Below are positions 43,962-52,771 of a stretch of 64,000 bases of DNA, in pieces. The translations under genes were made by a program, and so were the position numbers. Position 1 is the first letter of the stretch. Each line of letters begins with the position of its first letter. The notes beneath the pieces are model-generated. The model did not search any database. It had not been told where the DNA came from and saw only the letters and a list, made by a program, of their open reading frames with translations. Source of the DNA: Pythium myriotylum (lineage: Eukaryota > Oomycota > Peronosporomycetes > Pythiales > Pythiaceae); contig JALJCQ010000030.1 in the NCBI GenBank assembly GCA_023091665.1, positions 1,986,501 to 2,050,500 on the forward strand, given 5' to 3'.

Positions 43962-45855
43962 ATGAGCGACGACCCTGCAGGAAATGCCCCGACGCCTGCA
44001 GCCACGGCGGTCGGGCCGCCCGGACGACCCGCTGTAGATGTCTGTCGAACAGTCATGGTGATCGGTAAGCAGCTGCGCTCATTATGCTGTGCCTGCGAGC
44101 CAACTGATCGCCGCTGAGCTGCTCAGACGGGTCCTACGCAACTATCGGAGCGCGCAAGATGGTCCGTTCGATAGATACTTGTCCCAGTGTTTTCTGTTCG
44201 TTTTGGCGAGCGGTTGAACTCATCATGCATGACCTGCAGCCTGGAGGACGTATTGACTTCGTCAAGTTCCGGGAAGAGCTCGAGCGTCAAGCTGGTTGCC
44301 GATTCCGAGGTATGACTGCCAAGCTCGTTCGATGACCCTCATTTGCCCCAAACCCTTTGTACGGACAGAGTGCTGGTTTTTTGATCATGAGCCGGTTCGT
44401 CACAAATCAGCGCACCAAGAGCTGTCAACTCAGTACACCTCGTTGAAGTTGGCTCCTCCTCATGGACCTCAAGTACTTTATCCACGACGTCGCTACCTTT
44501 CGCCAAAGCTGACAGATGTCCATGGCGCAGTTTCAGCTCAAGCTCTATGCTATGAAAGATTATCGATGTCATTGTAAGAAGTGTGGTAACCACTTCACGC
44601 AGTTGGTCCAAAAAGGCGTGGATAATGGGTAAGCTCTACTCGATAAGTTTGATTACGGTTGCTACTTCACCTACAACGCGATTGTGACCCAGCATCGCGA
44701 CCAAGATATTGTCCCTGGCTTATGAAAACGTACCACCCCCACCTTTGAAAGGCATGCCAGTTTATGTTTCTAAATCTTTTGTCGTAAGCAGGTGTGCGAC
44801 CGATTTATACTCTTCGCCGGTACGCGCCTCGGAGTCGCAAAAGTTTCCTACTCCGGTTTGACGAAATGCTTCTCGATGCAGGCGACGGTGACTTCTATGA
44901 CTCACTCAACCAGATCAAGAATATTCTCCGCAAGGATTTGTGGGTCATAGGTGCGTTCATGCTACGGCGGCCCACTTCGCACGTCCGTCAATCCCTCATA
45001 AATGATAGGATATCGAGACACGGTGTCCGCAGATCTCCAACAACTCGCATCTCACGTAATCTGGGTTGAGGATCTTTGGGGAGCAATACAAACTATACCG
45101 CAAGCTCAGTCCTCGCGGTCTCAACAACAGGTCGAAGCCACGATTTCCGTGATCGGGAGCTCTGCATCAGTACATGCAATCGCAAGCACAGTCGAGCAGG
45201 CGTCTGTTGAAACAGATCGTCCGAAAGGGGACGATCCTGACTCCTCTAGCACGCGCCGAGTGCGACTAGAGCGACTGGTTGACATTGATACCGATGGCGA
45301 ACCGATCAGTCGGTCCCGTGCAAAGTACAAACGCCGTCGTAACGACCAACGTAGTCGCCGAAATCGATCCAGATCACGAAGCCGTTCTCGATCCCCTCGC
45401 CGGCAACCACCGTCAGAGAAAACATCCGAAACAGATGATCACCCGCTCTTCTTCATTGACACGCGAGCGACCCGACGAAAAGATCGTCAGAATACGAAGC
45501 ACTCTCTACCTTCACTTACAGGACCCCGACCAAGCTCTCGACCGACTCCTCCTCAACCTCTTCAGGTTGCTGAAGAGGTTCCACCGCGGCCGCCACGGAG
45601 AGGTAAGATGGTTTCGGTTTCTAGGACACACGACTAGAGATAATGACTTCTTTGCGTCTGTGAACACACGAAGATTCTGGAGGACGTGGGGTGAAGCGAA
45701 ATCGTCGAGATACACCAGTCCTGACGTTTGAACTGTCTGACATGAGCAGTGAAGAAGATGAGCAGCATCCGTTGATTCATCGCACAAAAACAGATTCACA
45801 AGGGGGACAGAATGGTGACATTCAGATCATCAACCTTGCGTCGGACTCGGAGTGA
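43962..45855 (+). CDS. NYN-domain ribonuclease-like protein with zinc ribbon and RS tract
   Basis: Exons 43962-44064, 44127-44309, 44369-44472, 44516-44628, 44693-44729, 44792-44819, 44882-44950, 45009-45602 and 45674-45855 give 470 residues. The first 235 or so residues form a NYN (PIN-like) nuclease domain: VIDGSYATIGARKM, KLAPPHGPQ, LVQKGVDNGIA, LFAGDGDFYDSL and YRDTVSADLQQLA. Its acidic residues (Asp in IDGS, QKGVD, GDGD) are those that bind catalytic metal in PIN/NYN RNases. A CxCxxC zinc-ribbon-like insert (CHCKKCGNHF) precedes QKGVD. The C-terminal half is disordered, with an Arg/Ser tract (about 319-349) and an end IQIINLASDSE that looks like a SUMO-interacting motif. Two exons are only 37 and 28 nt. 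I infer a nuclear RNase connected with splicing. It stops 15 bp from convergent USB1. Confidence 0.85.
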
Positions 45856-45870
45856 TTTCAGTGGATGCCT

Positions 45871-46775
45871 CTATCTGAGAGGGATGTGAAAGTGTTTGTT
45901 ACCGATGACGACTTGGACTGATATGACACGGAGAATTGGGCACGTCTCCTCACCGAATCTTGCCAGGAGTTGATCCAACTGCGTTGACGGTAGAGATACA
46001 CGCAACGAATCTCCAAGAGCAGAGGCGATACTGACGTGCGGAATTGGATCCTGTTGCCAAGCGTCAGTCAGTGCAAGTCGTCATCGGTGCCCGACACTTT
46101 TTCATCCACCTCACCTCATAATATGTTTGCAAACCAAATTCTCGCATACACTTGTCGACACATTTCAACAGGTTGCGAACATGGTTGGAGCCTGTGGTGA
46201 CACACAACGCAAGGAAGGAGCGTGTTGCATCATCGTTGGCTAGGACAACAGCGCGATCCAACGCGATTTGAAATCTATCGAATTCATGGTCAGGTGAATG
46301 GGGATCACTTTATAGGAGACTGAGATGCGGAATACCTTGGGCGCCACTTGAGTGCGCCGCGTAGCGCTTCTATGAAGATCTCGATTTGGTCAAACGTGAG
46401 GACGAATGGCCGAGAGAGACTCAAGTGGAGACCACCTTCATGTGTAGCAGATTGCATAGGGATGAGCGCGATGTCTCCACCGACCAGCTCTTGGGCACCT
46501 TGAACGATTCGATCGACTACTCGAAGGAGCTCCGCACTCTGAGGAATATCCACCTTGACATGGCTCGGCCAGTTGCCATCGACGTGGGCAAAGGCCCGTG
46601 TCCAGGGTGGTGGCGTTTCGCCTCGGCGACTGCGCTTATTCTCTCTGCTCTCGCTCTCCTCTTCACTTCCAGTGCTGCCGGAATCGCTTGCGCGCCGCTT
46701 AATGGTAGGATGTTGCGCGCTTGCGTCATCGACATCGGAGTTGTCGGATCCGTACAACGCCGCAATCGCATCCAT
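45871..46775 (-). CDS. USB1: U6 snRNA 3'-end phosphodiesterase USB1
   Basis: Exons in coding order are 46775-46336, 46274-46115 and 46050-45871, giving 259 residues. The N-terminus is acidic and disordered (MDAIAALYGSDNSD). The 2H phosphodiesterase fold follows, with both catalytic HxS motifs: HLSLSRPF and HVSIA in DPIPHVSIA. The usual opening FAHVDGNWPSHVKVDIP and the closing QVVIGNKHFHIPL are present. USB1 trims and modifies the 3' oligo(U) of U6 snRNA. An upstream in-frame Met (46832) exists but gives a hydrophobic, atypical leader, so 46775 was chosen. The third exon, including the second HxS, is only found by splicing. Confidence 0.92.
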
Positions 46776-46871
46776 TATTATTGGCCCGATCACCAACGAA
46801 CGCGAACCGAAAAAGCATCGGAACCATATCAAAAATACTAGATTAAGTGAACGCTATCCGATTTTTTTCAT

Positions 46872-48065
46872 CTAGCTTGTTTCCAAATTGACCTCTTCAA
46901 TCTGCATAGCAGTTGGTGGTCGACCAGTGATAAGCTGCGAAAAACATCAAACGGACATCAAAACTAATACAACACTAGGTTTTTGAAGTGCGTGCACTTT
47001 GTCGTACCTTGCAAACGAAGTTGAGAATCTGTACTTTGCCCACTTCAAGCAAAGCGCGTGGGCCGTAGGTATAGAACTTAACCTTCTTCAGATCCGTGTC
47101 GAGTTCAGAGGTCGAGTGGAGATACAGTTGGTTTTCAAACGTTTTGATGAGGTGGGCAACATCTCCAAGCTGCCGGTGATCCTTGTTAGGTTTGATCGAA
47201 GAATCCACCAACGCAAGTTGCTTCCAAAGTTCGTCTGGGAACGGAGTCAATGTCAGTCGTGGCTACTAAAAACCTTATGTGAGTGAGAACTTTATCACCT
47301 TCAGAGAGTTGACGAGCAGGAGCACACCAGAGGATTCCAAGAATCATCATCAAAAGCCCTCGCGTACTACTGCGGCCATTCTTGTTCACACGGCGTAGAT
47401 GCTCTTGAGAGGAAGCGCCGTTGAGAATGATATACAGTTCCTTTGAGCTACTATCGTCCACTGCGACAACTTCGTAACCAAACACGTTCTCAAGTTGTTG
47501 TTTGGCCTTCTGGAAGAAATATCTATGTCGGAACAGAGGAGAAGATCGGATCAGATAGAAAAGATAGGTGCTCTTTCGGTACAAACCTTGAAACGTTCTT
47601 GTACTTGGGGAAGACTTCCTTGCTGATGTCGGCAAATCGAATCGGAAGCTTCAAGCCAGCCTTGTAGAGCATATAGCGGACCAGCTGCGAGGTCAAGTCT
47701 TCGATTGCTTTTGCTGAGAGCTGCCCCACTTTGGCGGGCATGCTCGGAGTCTTTGGCTTTGAGGTCTCATTCTCCTGAGAAGGCGTCGGTTGACTGGTCG
47801 ACGCTTGCACCACGTAATCGGTCTGAGTAAAGTCCAACGAATCGTCCAGTTCGTCCATTTCATCGCTATCTTCAGCCAGTGTCGGTTGCGTGTGTCGGCT
47901 TCGGGAGCTCTGTTGCCGCGTCGGAGTTGGGAGTGGATCGTCCTCATCCTCGACTTCGTTCGAGGAGCTGGGCTCGTCGTCTTCGCTGTAGTCCCTCACA
48001 GACCGTTCTGCGCGCAATCCCGTGTCAGCACTCGTCCGTGCTTCCCACGCACCGCCGCCACTCAC
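46872..48065 (-). CDS. NSE3: SMC5/6 complex subunit NSE3 (MAGE domain)
   Basis: Exons in coding order are 48065-47587, 47522-47299, 47234-47008 and 46934-46872, giving 330 residues. About 110 N-terminal residues are acidic and Ser-rich. A MAGE homology domain then runs to the end: LVRYMLYKAGLKLPIRFADI, then FFQKAKQQLENVFGYEVVAVD, then LYIILN, then RGLLMMILGILW and DELWKQLALVD. Most eukaryotes outside mammals have a single MAGE gene, the NSE3 subunit that with NSE1 and NSE4 forms the ubiquitin-ligase module of SMC5/6 in DNA repair. The last exon encodes 20 residues and is supported by phase and by a canonical TTTCGCAG acceptor. Confidence 0.9.
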
Positions 48066-48229
48066 TCTGCAGCTTCTGTTTGCCTCGTCGCGGCGCCTCC
48101 GCAGATCTCGCGCGCGTGCGGTTCATCTTAACTTGATGCAGCTCCCGCGCTTTTTTTCACAACACGAATCGGTGAGTTGTTTTAAACAACTGTTTTATTC
48201 ATCGAGTTAACAACGGTGAAGCTGGAGCC

Positions 48230-48544
48230 TCATGGGTCGCGGAGGATCGAGCGAAGGCCAGGCTTGTGGTGGTGCACTGCGCGACGATTGCCGAGGAAGG
48301 TGATTGTTCTGCGCTTGAGCCGTTGCCAGATCAGTCGCGCAAGTTCTGGCGCCGCTGGGTCGCGAAGGATCGAGTAAACAACCCAGGCGATCATGGGAAG
48401 TAGCACGAGCCCGTAGACCACAGCGAAGAATGTCCAAAACTCCTCCGCGGACGAGACAGTCAGTTTGCGCTTGGCCTCTGCGGCAGGCAACGCCGCAGCG
48501 ACGAGCGCGAGGGCCAGCGCGTCTTGCCCTAGCATGATGTTCAA
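48230..48544 (-). CDS. Small single-pass membrane protein, unknown function
   Basis: Single exon, 104 residues. It has an Ala/Leu-rich N-terminal hydrophobic stretch (about 8-22, possible signal peptide), a second hydrophobic helix (about 37-58; FWTFFAVVYGLVLLPMIAWVVY) and a basic C-terminal tail. No family is recognised. Either Met 1 or Met 4 could start it. It lies between two same-strand genes with spacers of 164 and 105 bp, so a short independent gene fits. Frame conservation in relatives would be needed to be sure. Confidence 0.55.
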   Translation of the reverse strand: MNIMLGQDALALALVAAALPAAEAKRKLTVSSAEEFWTFFAVVYGLVLLPMIAWVVYSILRDPAAPELARLIWQRLKRRTITFLGNRRAVHHHKPGLRSILRDP

Positions 48545-48649
48545 TTACGATCAAAATGGGATTTAAAAAGAAACTTTTTGCTGCGTCTCTTCGACGATAA
48601 CTCGTTACTGTGGAGTGCGACAGACATTGCACCTAAACGCAGGTTTCTT

Positions 48650-49126
48650 CTACGTAGGCTTGCTATAGCCTAGCCCGAGCTCCGGGTATTGCTTCTGGTT
48701 CGTTATGGCATCCTCACGCAGTAACTGGAGATCGAGAGTCCACGGCTGACCCAGCCACATCGCGTTAGTTGAGTGGTCGTTGCGCTCGTAGCGGGTGAGT
48801 GGGTGGATCAGGATGGAGAGAGAACCCCGGTTGAGGGTAAACCAGGAAAGCGCGCGCGCTAGTGACTCCTTGGGCACCCAGGCCTCGAAGCTTCCACTCA
48901 GATGTGGACCAACTGGTCGATGGTTCATCGGTGGCGGAGTGCCTTTCAATCCCGGGATGATATCAGACGTTACTCCGTTGAAGACAATCACGAAAGACGG
49001 ATCGGACTTGACTTCTTCAAGGAGAGCGTCGTGAAAACGCTGAGCTTCTAGCGCACTAGGATGGTTATCCCTGGCGAACCAATAGGTGTGGAAATGCCAT
49101 TCCTTGATTTCCTCGCTGTCACCCAT
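48650..49126 (-). CDS. DOPA 4,5-dioxygenase family protein
   Basis: 158 residues from Met at 49126 (MGDSEEIKEWHFHTYWF). An in-frame Met 99 nt upstream (49225) would add a basic leader. The HxH of EWHFHTYWF, the GPHLSGSFEAWVP block and the ILIHPLTRYERNDH block are the metal-ligand regions of the DOPA dioxygenase family. The true plant/fungal enzyme opens the DOPA ring to make betalamic or muscaflavin-type pigments; bacterial and protist members mostly have unknown substrates. I infer a cytosolic non-haem iron protein; the substrate is unknown. Confidence 0.85.
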   Translation of the reverse strand: MGDSEEIKEWHFHTYWFARDNHPSALEAQRFHDALLEEVKSDPSFVIVFNGVTSDIIPGLKGTPPPMNHRPVGPHLSGSFEAWVPKESLARALSWFTLNRGSLSILIHPLTRYERNDHSTNAMWLGQPWTLDLQLLREDAITNQKQYPELGLGYSKPT

Positions 49127-49883
49127 TATGGAGCTGTATCGTCGATAGTTCAAACGGAAAAGTGAGATGCATGTACACACCCTGCAACCGGACCGCGCAG
49201 TGCGCTTTCGAAACGTGGAGGTCACACTTCTCCTTCAAGAGCTCATCTCAAGAGGGGATCTGATTTCAATTCACCCAATCACGGTGCAACCGCTCAAGGC
49301 GTCAGCATGCACCTATTGATGATGAGACTGTTGGTCCAGGGAACGATACTAAACAGCCTCTTGTCCATGGAGCCATCTTCGGGTGCAGACGCACTCAGAC
49401 TGCACCAGCCGCAAATCACTTCGCAGTCTTGTCTCGCTACTATTCGCCGTCTCCTGTCCCAAGCTGGAGCCATGGTGTCCACTGCGTAATCGAGGCACAA
49501 GATAAGGTTCTGTGGGAAGCGTGGTCCGATCCGACCGATCTTCCCTACTCATGACAAGAGCGCGCCCAGACGCCTAACATCTAAGATTAGCGACGGATAT
49601 CAACTGCGTCTGGTGCCCAGAGCAAGAGGAAGGCCAGGCTCGATAGGGCTATTTTTGTGTGTCTGGGCGCAACCGTGCTGTGGATGGGAGGCCGAGGCAA
49701 GAGCATTTTTGGCACAGCGTCAGTGGGCGATGGAATCCTCGGGGTTTCATTTTTAAAGTTCCGTCGTATATTTGCCTGAACGAGGACTCCTGTCGACGAG
49801 GCAGCCCCGACAAAAGCGAGCTCACTCCCGGGTCGAGTGCACGCTAGAGAGAGCTTCAAGAGCCCGCCGTCCACAAGGCTACC
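49127..49883. other. Unresolved spacer with protein-like reading frames
   Basis: 757 bp between the DOPA-dioxygenase and G-alpha genes. I see several protein-like frames that do not join into one gene: plus-strand 49167-49319 (51 residues, includes VEVTLLLQELISRGDL), a plus-strand frame from about 49262 to 49554 (ends WSDPTDLPYS) and a minus-strand frame 49500-49294. None has a recognised domain. The region may hold a small spliced gene, a decayed gene, or just the two promoters. Confidence 0.4.
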
Positions 49884-51009
49884 ATGGGCATCTGCGCGTC
49901 GAACGTGGCTGAGAGCGACAAAGGCGCGTACGCCAAGTCTCGTGAACTCGACGCTAAGAACGAGGAGGCGCACCGCGCTGAACAGGAGAAAGTGAAGCTT
50001 CTTTTGCTCGGAGCCGGCGAGTCGGGGAAGAGTACTGTCTTCAAACAGATGAAGGTGAGTTGCTTCTGTGCAGGGGTGCTGGGAGAAGTGCTGATTAGGC
50101 TATGTTCCACAGATTCTCTACGGCGCCCCGCTCACTGAGGAGGAAAAGCGGCACTGCACACCAATTATCTACAACAACGTTGTCACCTCGATCAAGATTC
50201 TCATCGAACAGTGCAACGAGCTCAAGCTCAAGGGCGAAGTGCAGTGCCTACAGGACTTCGAAGACATCCGCAATATTAGTGATGAAGCCGAGGTGAATCC
50301 GGTCGTGGGTCAAAAGATCAAGAACTTGTGGTCCGACCCAGGAATTGTCGCGACATGGAATCGCCGCGCAGAGTTCCAGATCATCGAGTCGGTCAAGTAC
50401 TATTTCAATGACCTGGACCGTATCATGCGTGACGATTACGCTGCGACCCAGCAAGACATGCTCTATGCGCGTGTGCGGACGTCCGGCATCGTCGAAGAGA
50501 AGTACCAAATCGATGGCGCAACTTTCGTTATGTATGATGTCGGCGGCCAACGAAACGAGCGAAAGAAGTGGATTCACTGTTTTGAGGACGTCACAGCGGT
50601 TATCTTCGTGGCGGCTCTGAGTGAGTACGATCAGTCGCTATACGAAGATGCATCAACCAACCGCATGATTGAGGCCATCACGTTATTCGACGAAATTGTC
50701 AACAACAAGTTTTTCCTCAACTCGGCCATGATCCTTTTCTTGAACAAGAAAGATCTCTTCGCCGACAAGATCAAGAAGATCGACCCCAAGTCGGTCGACG
50801 TTTTCAAAGACTTCCCAGGCGGCTTAGGCGACTATGAGCTCGGCGTGCAATACTTCCTGGGGAAGTTTATGGAAATGAACCGTCAGCCAGAGAAGGAAAT
50901 CTACCACCACGTTACGTGTGCGACAGATTCTCAGAACGTGCAGGTCGTCTTCAACGCTTGCAAGGACATCATTCTGAAGCAGAACATCAAGGGCTCCGGC
51001 TTCATGTAG
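49884..51009 (+). CDS. GPA1: Heterotrimeric G protein alpha subunit
   Basis: Exons 49884-50054 and 50113-51009 give 355 residues, the standard G-alpha length. The N-terminus MGICAS fits N-myristoylation at Gly2 and palmitoylation at Cys4. GTP-binding motifs are intact: GAGESGKST, RVRTSG (switch I with the arginine finger), DVGGQRNERKKW (switch II), NKKD and TCATD. The single intron falls right after the P-loop helix (FKQMK). The C-terminus ends KGSGFM and lacks the Cys four from the end that pertussis toxin modifies in Gi. In oomycetes the single G-alpha is known to control zoospore behaviour; that role is assumed by family. Confidence 0.96.
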
Positions 51010-51386
51010 AACACCACAGCTACCAGGCGTCTGAGGACGCGAAGAGGCCCCTATTATCTACTTATTAACGGAGGAGGAGTGTAGATACTCGACAGGGTTC
51101 GTACTGACAGAGAAGGGAATACATACCATTTCACGAACTCCCAATGCCTCGAGAGCTCCATGCAGTGGGTGGGACTTCATCATCTGAAAGCGCGGGAAAA
51201 CTAAACCTACCCCTTATAACCAATCGCTCCAATCACGAGTCTTCCAGTGTCGACCAATCCAAAGTCGTCCCGTTAAGATCCCGCCAATCACCATCGCGAT
51301 TTCGAGCCGCCTTCCAGTCTGTGGTGGCGCGCATTCTCTCCCTTTTGAAACTTGGCGCCTTCCCTCTTTCGACGGCGCCACGGAGA
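51010..51386. promoter_or_regulatory. G-alpha 3' flank and H2B upstream promoter elements
   Basis: No gene seen. Four CCAAT boxes lie at 51220-51224, 51229-51233, 51254-51258 and 51284-51288, all on the plus strand. An E2F-like GCGGGAAA is at 51192-51199, and CTTGGCGCC at 51351-51359 is another E2F-like core. CTTATAAC at 51213-51220 is only loosely TATA-like. Together these look like a cell-cycle-regulated histone promoter. Confidence 0.55.
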
Positions 51387-51401
51387 CTCATTCTCCAATT
51401 C
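51387..51401 (+). promoter_or_regulatory. Oomycete-type initiator (Inr/FPR) of H2B
   Basis: CTCATTCTCCAATTC matches the oomycete core promoter consensus (GCTCATTYYNCAWTTT) at nearly every position. It lies 30 nt before the H2B start codon, the distance usual for this element. Confidence 0.65.
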
Positions 51402-51430
51402 ACTGGAAAGCACCAACCGAAACAGCAACC

Positions 51431-51793
51431 ATGGCTAAGACTCCGAGCAAGAAGGCGGCAAAGACCCCGACCAAGGCCGGCAAGGGCAAGGGCGGCAAGG
51501 GCAGCAAGAAGCGTGTGGAGAGCTACTCGACCTACATCTACAAGGTGCTCCGTCAGGTGCACCCGGAGACGGGTATCAGCAAGCGCGGCATGTCGATTAT
51601 GAACTCGTTCATCAACGACATCTTCGAGCGCATTGCCTCGGAGGCCGGCAAGCTCTCGCGCTACAACAAGAAGTCGACGCTTTCGAGCCGCGAGATCCAG
51701 ACCGCCGTGCGCCTCATGCTCCCGGGTGAGCTTGCCAAGCACGCCGTCTCGGAAGGCACCAAGGCCGTCACCAAGTACACCTCGTCGGCTTAA
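51431..51793 (+). CDS. H2B: Histone H2B
   Basis: Single exon, 120 residues. The Lys-rich tail (first 30 residues) is followed by the histone fold with the H2B blocks [62 protein letters not shown] and a tail ending TKYTSSA. The ubiquitinated Lys region (AVTKYTS) is conserved. It pairs with H2A in the nucleosome. The gene stands alone; no H2A partner is seen in the window. Codon use is strongly GC-ending, as expected for a highly expressed gene. Confidence 0.98.
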   Translation: MAKTPSKKAAKTPTKAGKGKGGKGSKKRVESYSTYIYKVLRQVHPETGISKRGMSIMNSFINDIFERIASEAGKLSRYNKKSTLSSREIQTAVRLMLPGELAKHAVSEGTKAVTKYTSSA

Positions 51794-52771
51794 ATTGCTG
51801 TCGTTGTCTCCTGAGGAGTCACAGTTGTCTGCGTGCAACGCGCAACTTGGTCTCTCCATTATCTTTCTGGTGTTTTTTTAACACCACCCTTCCGTAAGAG
51901 ATGGACCACATATGTTCTTCCACTCGGTCTCTAGCTTCCCGCGCGAGCCGAGTGTGATGCGATTTGTAGTTGCAGTGTTCGAGTGATGAAGCACATTCTG
52001 TCCGATAGTCGCTGCTGTGACCAGGCGATCCAGTTTTCTTCAAACATGCGGGCTCTCGGTAAAGTCTGATGTCAATTGCACCAGTGTCCCTGACGAATTC
52101 CACTCTGCGAACAGAAAGTATTGGGTTCTTACAGTAAGTGCTCCGGGTGTGAGGTGCTCAAGGTGGCGATGAACTCCCGTAACAATGTGCAGTGACCATT
52201 ACCGCTGGAGTGGACGATCCCAACCGATTCGGTACCTTCATTATGACGGTACCGAATCGGCTCATTCTACTGTAGTACGGTAACATTACTGTACATTCCG
52301 CACGCGCCTTTCTTGACTGTCTGTGCTCCCGACCTGATGGGAAGATGTGGTGTCGATTGCCTGCGAACCGCCTTGAAGTTCGGCGGTCACAAGTGGAAAA
52401 AGCTTGTGCAGAACCAGTCGGCGCTGTCGTGGGGCTCATTGACGGAAAGAAAGGCGCGCGGTCCCTCCGCGACAGACTGGACTCGGGACGCGGCGGTGGC
52501 GTGACGCCTTCTCCTTCTTCTTCGCCTTCTGGCGTCACGATCTTTCGAACGCCGTAGCTCTTCGCCGCCTCCCAAATTTCGCTCCCGGCAACCGGCCAAT
52601 GGGCGACAAGGGTTGAATCTCCGGCCTTTCCATCTCCTCCCTCTTGCAGTTTGTATGTAGTGGCCCGGGGGCACTAATGATCTGGCTGCTATCGCCACAT
52701 GGCCTCAAGAGCCACCTTCATTCACTGACTCTCTCGCTGGCCACAGGGAGAAATAATAGAACTCGGTCGCC
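51794..52771. other. Spacer H2B to PX gene
   Basis: 978 bp without a gene I can support, apart from a palindromic element (52184-52298). Minus-strand open frames here (for example 52103-51819 and 52538-52158) show no domain and look like chance. TTCATTCACTGACT at 52717-52730 is an initiator-like motif about 45 nt before the PX gene start. Confidence 0.6.
52184..52298. repeat. Near-palindromic MITE-like element
   Basis: About 115 bp forms one long imperfect inverted repeat. The inner arms 52224-52236 and 52248-52260 are perfect 13-bp complements around an 11-nt loop. The outer arms 52184-52204 and 52278-52298 match with few changes (both read AATGTRCAGT...TTACCG towards the centre). The segments between inner and outer arms are also partly complementary. 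All arms share one centre near 52241. Confidence 0.75.

Noticed and set aside
44760..44791. 32-nt intron in the NYN gene
   Set aside because: A donor at 44730 gives a normal 62-nt intron in the same phase and a better family match.
51233..51859. 208-residue minus-strand frame across H2B
   Set aside because: Mirror of the H2B coding sequence; no domain.
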